Shown piece after piece: positions 63,359-64,000 of a stretch of 64,000 nucleotides of DNA; the stretch's first letter is position 1; each line of letters begins with the position of its first letter. The position numbers and the translations under genes were made by a program. This stretch comes from Methanobacterium sp. PtaB.Bin024. Its GTDB lineage: Archaea; Methanobacteriota; Methanobacteria; Methanobacteriales; Methanobacteriaceae. Under the pieces are notes generated by a model, which saw only the letters and a program-made list of their open reading frames with translations, did no database searches and was not told the DNA's origin. The stretch is taken from contig MVPY01000031.1 of NCBI GenBank assembly GCA_002067065.1, forward strand, positions 1-64,000, given 5' to 3'.

Positions 63359-63826
63359 CTATTTTCGTAAATATCCATCCAATAAATCATCCAGTTCCTT
63401 TAACTTTAAATCACTATTTTTAAAGGTGTTTTTACAAGCATTCTCTGCTTCATCAATGTTAGAAAAATAGATCAGATGGGAATGGCATTTGCAGTCTGAA
63501 CAACCAAAACCCTGAATGCCAGTTCCTTTCCCTGCAATATGGGTGGCCAATTCACATTCATGTTTAACTCCATCATCAGAAAAGAAAACCTGAATTATCT
63601 GGGAGCTGGGATTATCCAGGAGGTAATCCACATGCCAGTGCATCTTTTTATCTTTCCTTAAATGTCGCCGGATCCTCGCCTCCAGAGAGTTCATTGCTGA
63701 TCCTACATACACATAACAACCATTATCAAAACTGATTTTCCCCTTTCTACCAATCTCTATGATTTGATCAGTTTTTAAATTGATTAAAAGACAGTATGTT
63801 CCCTTTAAAACTGTTTTATTAGCCAT
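63359..63826 (-). CDS. DUF123 (GIY-YIG-like) protein
   Basis: 155-residue protein with the DUF123 core: GTYCLLINLKTDQIIEIG, then GCYVYVGSAMNSLEARIRRHLR, and HWHVDYLLDN (about residues 10-75). A Cys/His-rich end follows (GCSDCKCHSHLIYF). The fold is related to GIY-YIG nucleases, and some archaea carry it fused to endonuclease III. ATG 63826 has GAGGAT ten bases upstream; an ATG at 63844 has no ribosome binding site. It follows the MBL-hydrolase gene by about 30 bases. Confidence 0.82.
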   Translation of the reverse strand: MANKTVLKGTYCLLINLKTDQIIEIGRKGKISFDNGCYVYVGSAMNSLEARIRRHLRKDKKMHWHVDYLLDNPSSQIIQVFFSDDGVKHECELATHIAGKGTGIQGFGCSDCKCHSHLIYFSNIDEAENACKNTFKNSDLKLKELDDLLDGYLRK

Positions 63827-63858
63827 GGTACGCGTTATCCTCATTTTTATAAAATGCT

Positions 63859-64000
63859 TTATTTTCTGTCATTTAAGGCCATGATCTCTGCACCAGACTC
63901 TAGCGGAATAAATTTATCTTTAAATTCCCTGGTAAACCTGCATAAAGCTTCAAAACCTGTACAGTGCCCCAGGGCTATTATTTCAGGTTTTATCTTTTTA
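63859..64000 (-). CDS. MBL-fold metallo-hydrolase, C-terminal fragment (cut by window end)
   Basis: The last 46 codons of a minus-strand gene that enters from the right edge. The visible end includes EIIALGHCTGFEALCRF, TREFKDKFIPLESG and finishes ALNDRK. A GHCTG...A...F...F..L..G ending is typical of MBL-fold proteins annotated as 7,8-dihydropterin-6-methyl-4-(beta-D-ribofuranosyl)aminobenzene 5'-phosphate synthase-like, in which the His is a metal ligand. The start lies outside this window. Confidence 0.7.
   Translation of the reverse strand, partial: KKIKPEIIALGHCTGFEALCRFTREFKDKFIPLESGAEIMALNDRK

Overview
The window is a stretch of archaeal chromosome from a hydrogenotrophic methanogen of the order Methanobacteriales, most likely Methanobacterium or a close relative. 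The AT-rich sequence encodes aRF1, aIF5A, aIF1A, LSm, L37e, DNA topoisomerase VI, RIO1 kinase, a KEOPS subunit, type II GAPDH, Sep-tRNA:Cys-tRNA synthase, coenzyme F430 genes (cfbE and cfbC) and the F420/riboflavin enzyme ArfB. Genes start at ATG, GTG or TTG with strong GGTGA/GGAGG ribosome binding sites, and several have archaeal TATA boxes (TTTATATA type). I saw no rRNA, tRNA, insertion sequence, prophage or CRISPR array. The organism assignment is inference from gene content, not from a database search.

Layout. 0-8 kb: release factor aRF1, a PRTase-type regulator (GfcR-like), then a minus-strand set with a Gfo/Idh/MocA dehydrogenase, hemC, F430 synthase cfbE, NAD kinase and an inositol/fructose-bisphosphate phosphatase. 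7.8-9.8 kb: a polyamine/hypusine group (pyruvoyl arginine decarboxylase, aIF5A, agmatinase). 10-15.6 kb: LOR/SDH ornithine cyclodeaminase-like protein, adenine deaminase, UPF0282 MBL protein, DUF447 and DUF2124 proteins and a 46-residue membrane peptide. 15.8-21.7 kb: the two GMP synthase subunits, separated by a minus-strand surface-glycan cassette (GtrA, UDP-galactopyranose-mutase-like flavoprotein, GT-C-like membrane protein).

21.8-24.5 kb is the most unusual part. Three consecutive small-GTPase-like genes lie there. The outer two are close paralogues with a P-loop but a degraded switch II motif. The middle one has lost the P-loop, keeps an NVPGHQEF switch II motif, and continues through nine EPEQNY repeats into a full-length PII (GlnB/GlnK)-like domain. 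I regard this GTPase-like/PII fusion and its flanking GTPases as a candidate undescribed signalling system.

24.6-39.4 kb: methyltransferase, HAD hydrolase, two HEAT-repeat proteins, MsrB, the PCNA-binding repair protein Nre, a DegT-like PLP enzyme, KEOPS Cgi121, citramalate synthase, tRNA G10 methyltransferase, geranylgeranyl reductase, a bPH2 membrane protein, UPF0280, MoeA and a 28-residue very basic peptide. 40-46 kb: an information-processing block (aIF1A, RIO1, KH/Dim2, Top6B, Top6A) and GAPDH. 46-55 kb: PHP phosphoesterase, SepCysS, NERD protein, patatin, a secreted protein, nitroreductase, a stand-alone ATP-cone, AIM24 protein, ArfB, a small membrane protein and a PUA protein. 55.2-59.5 kb: LSm, L37e, a TOPRIM/coiled-coil protein, purF and a U32 peptidase. 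59.5-64 kb: a MarR/MFS drug-efflux pair with a perfect palindromic operator, a CBS-domain gene overlapping cfbC, a DUF123 protein and the C-terminus of an MBL-fold hydrolase cut by the window edge.

Start sites were refined where a ribosome binding site or an internal TATA box decides between candidates; each entry says so. Family names come from motif recognition alone.
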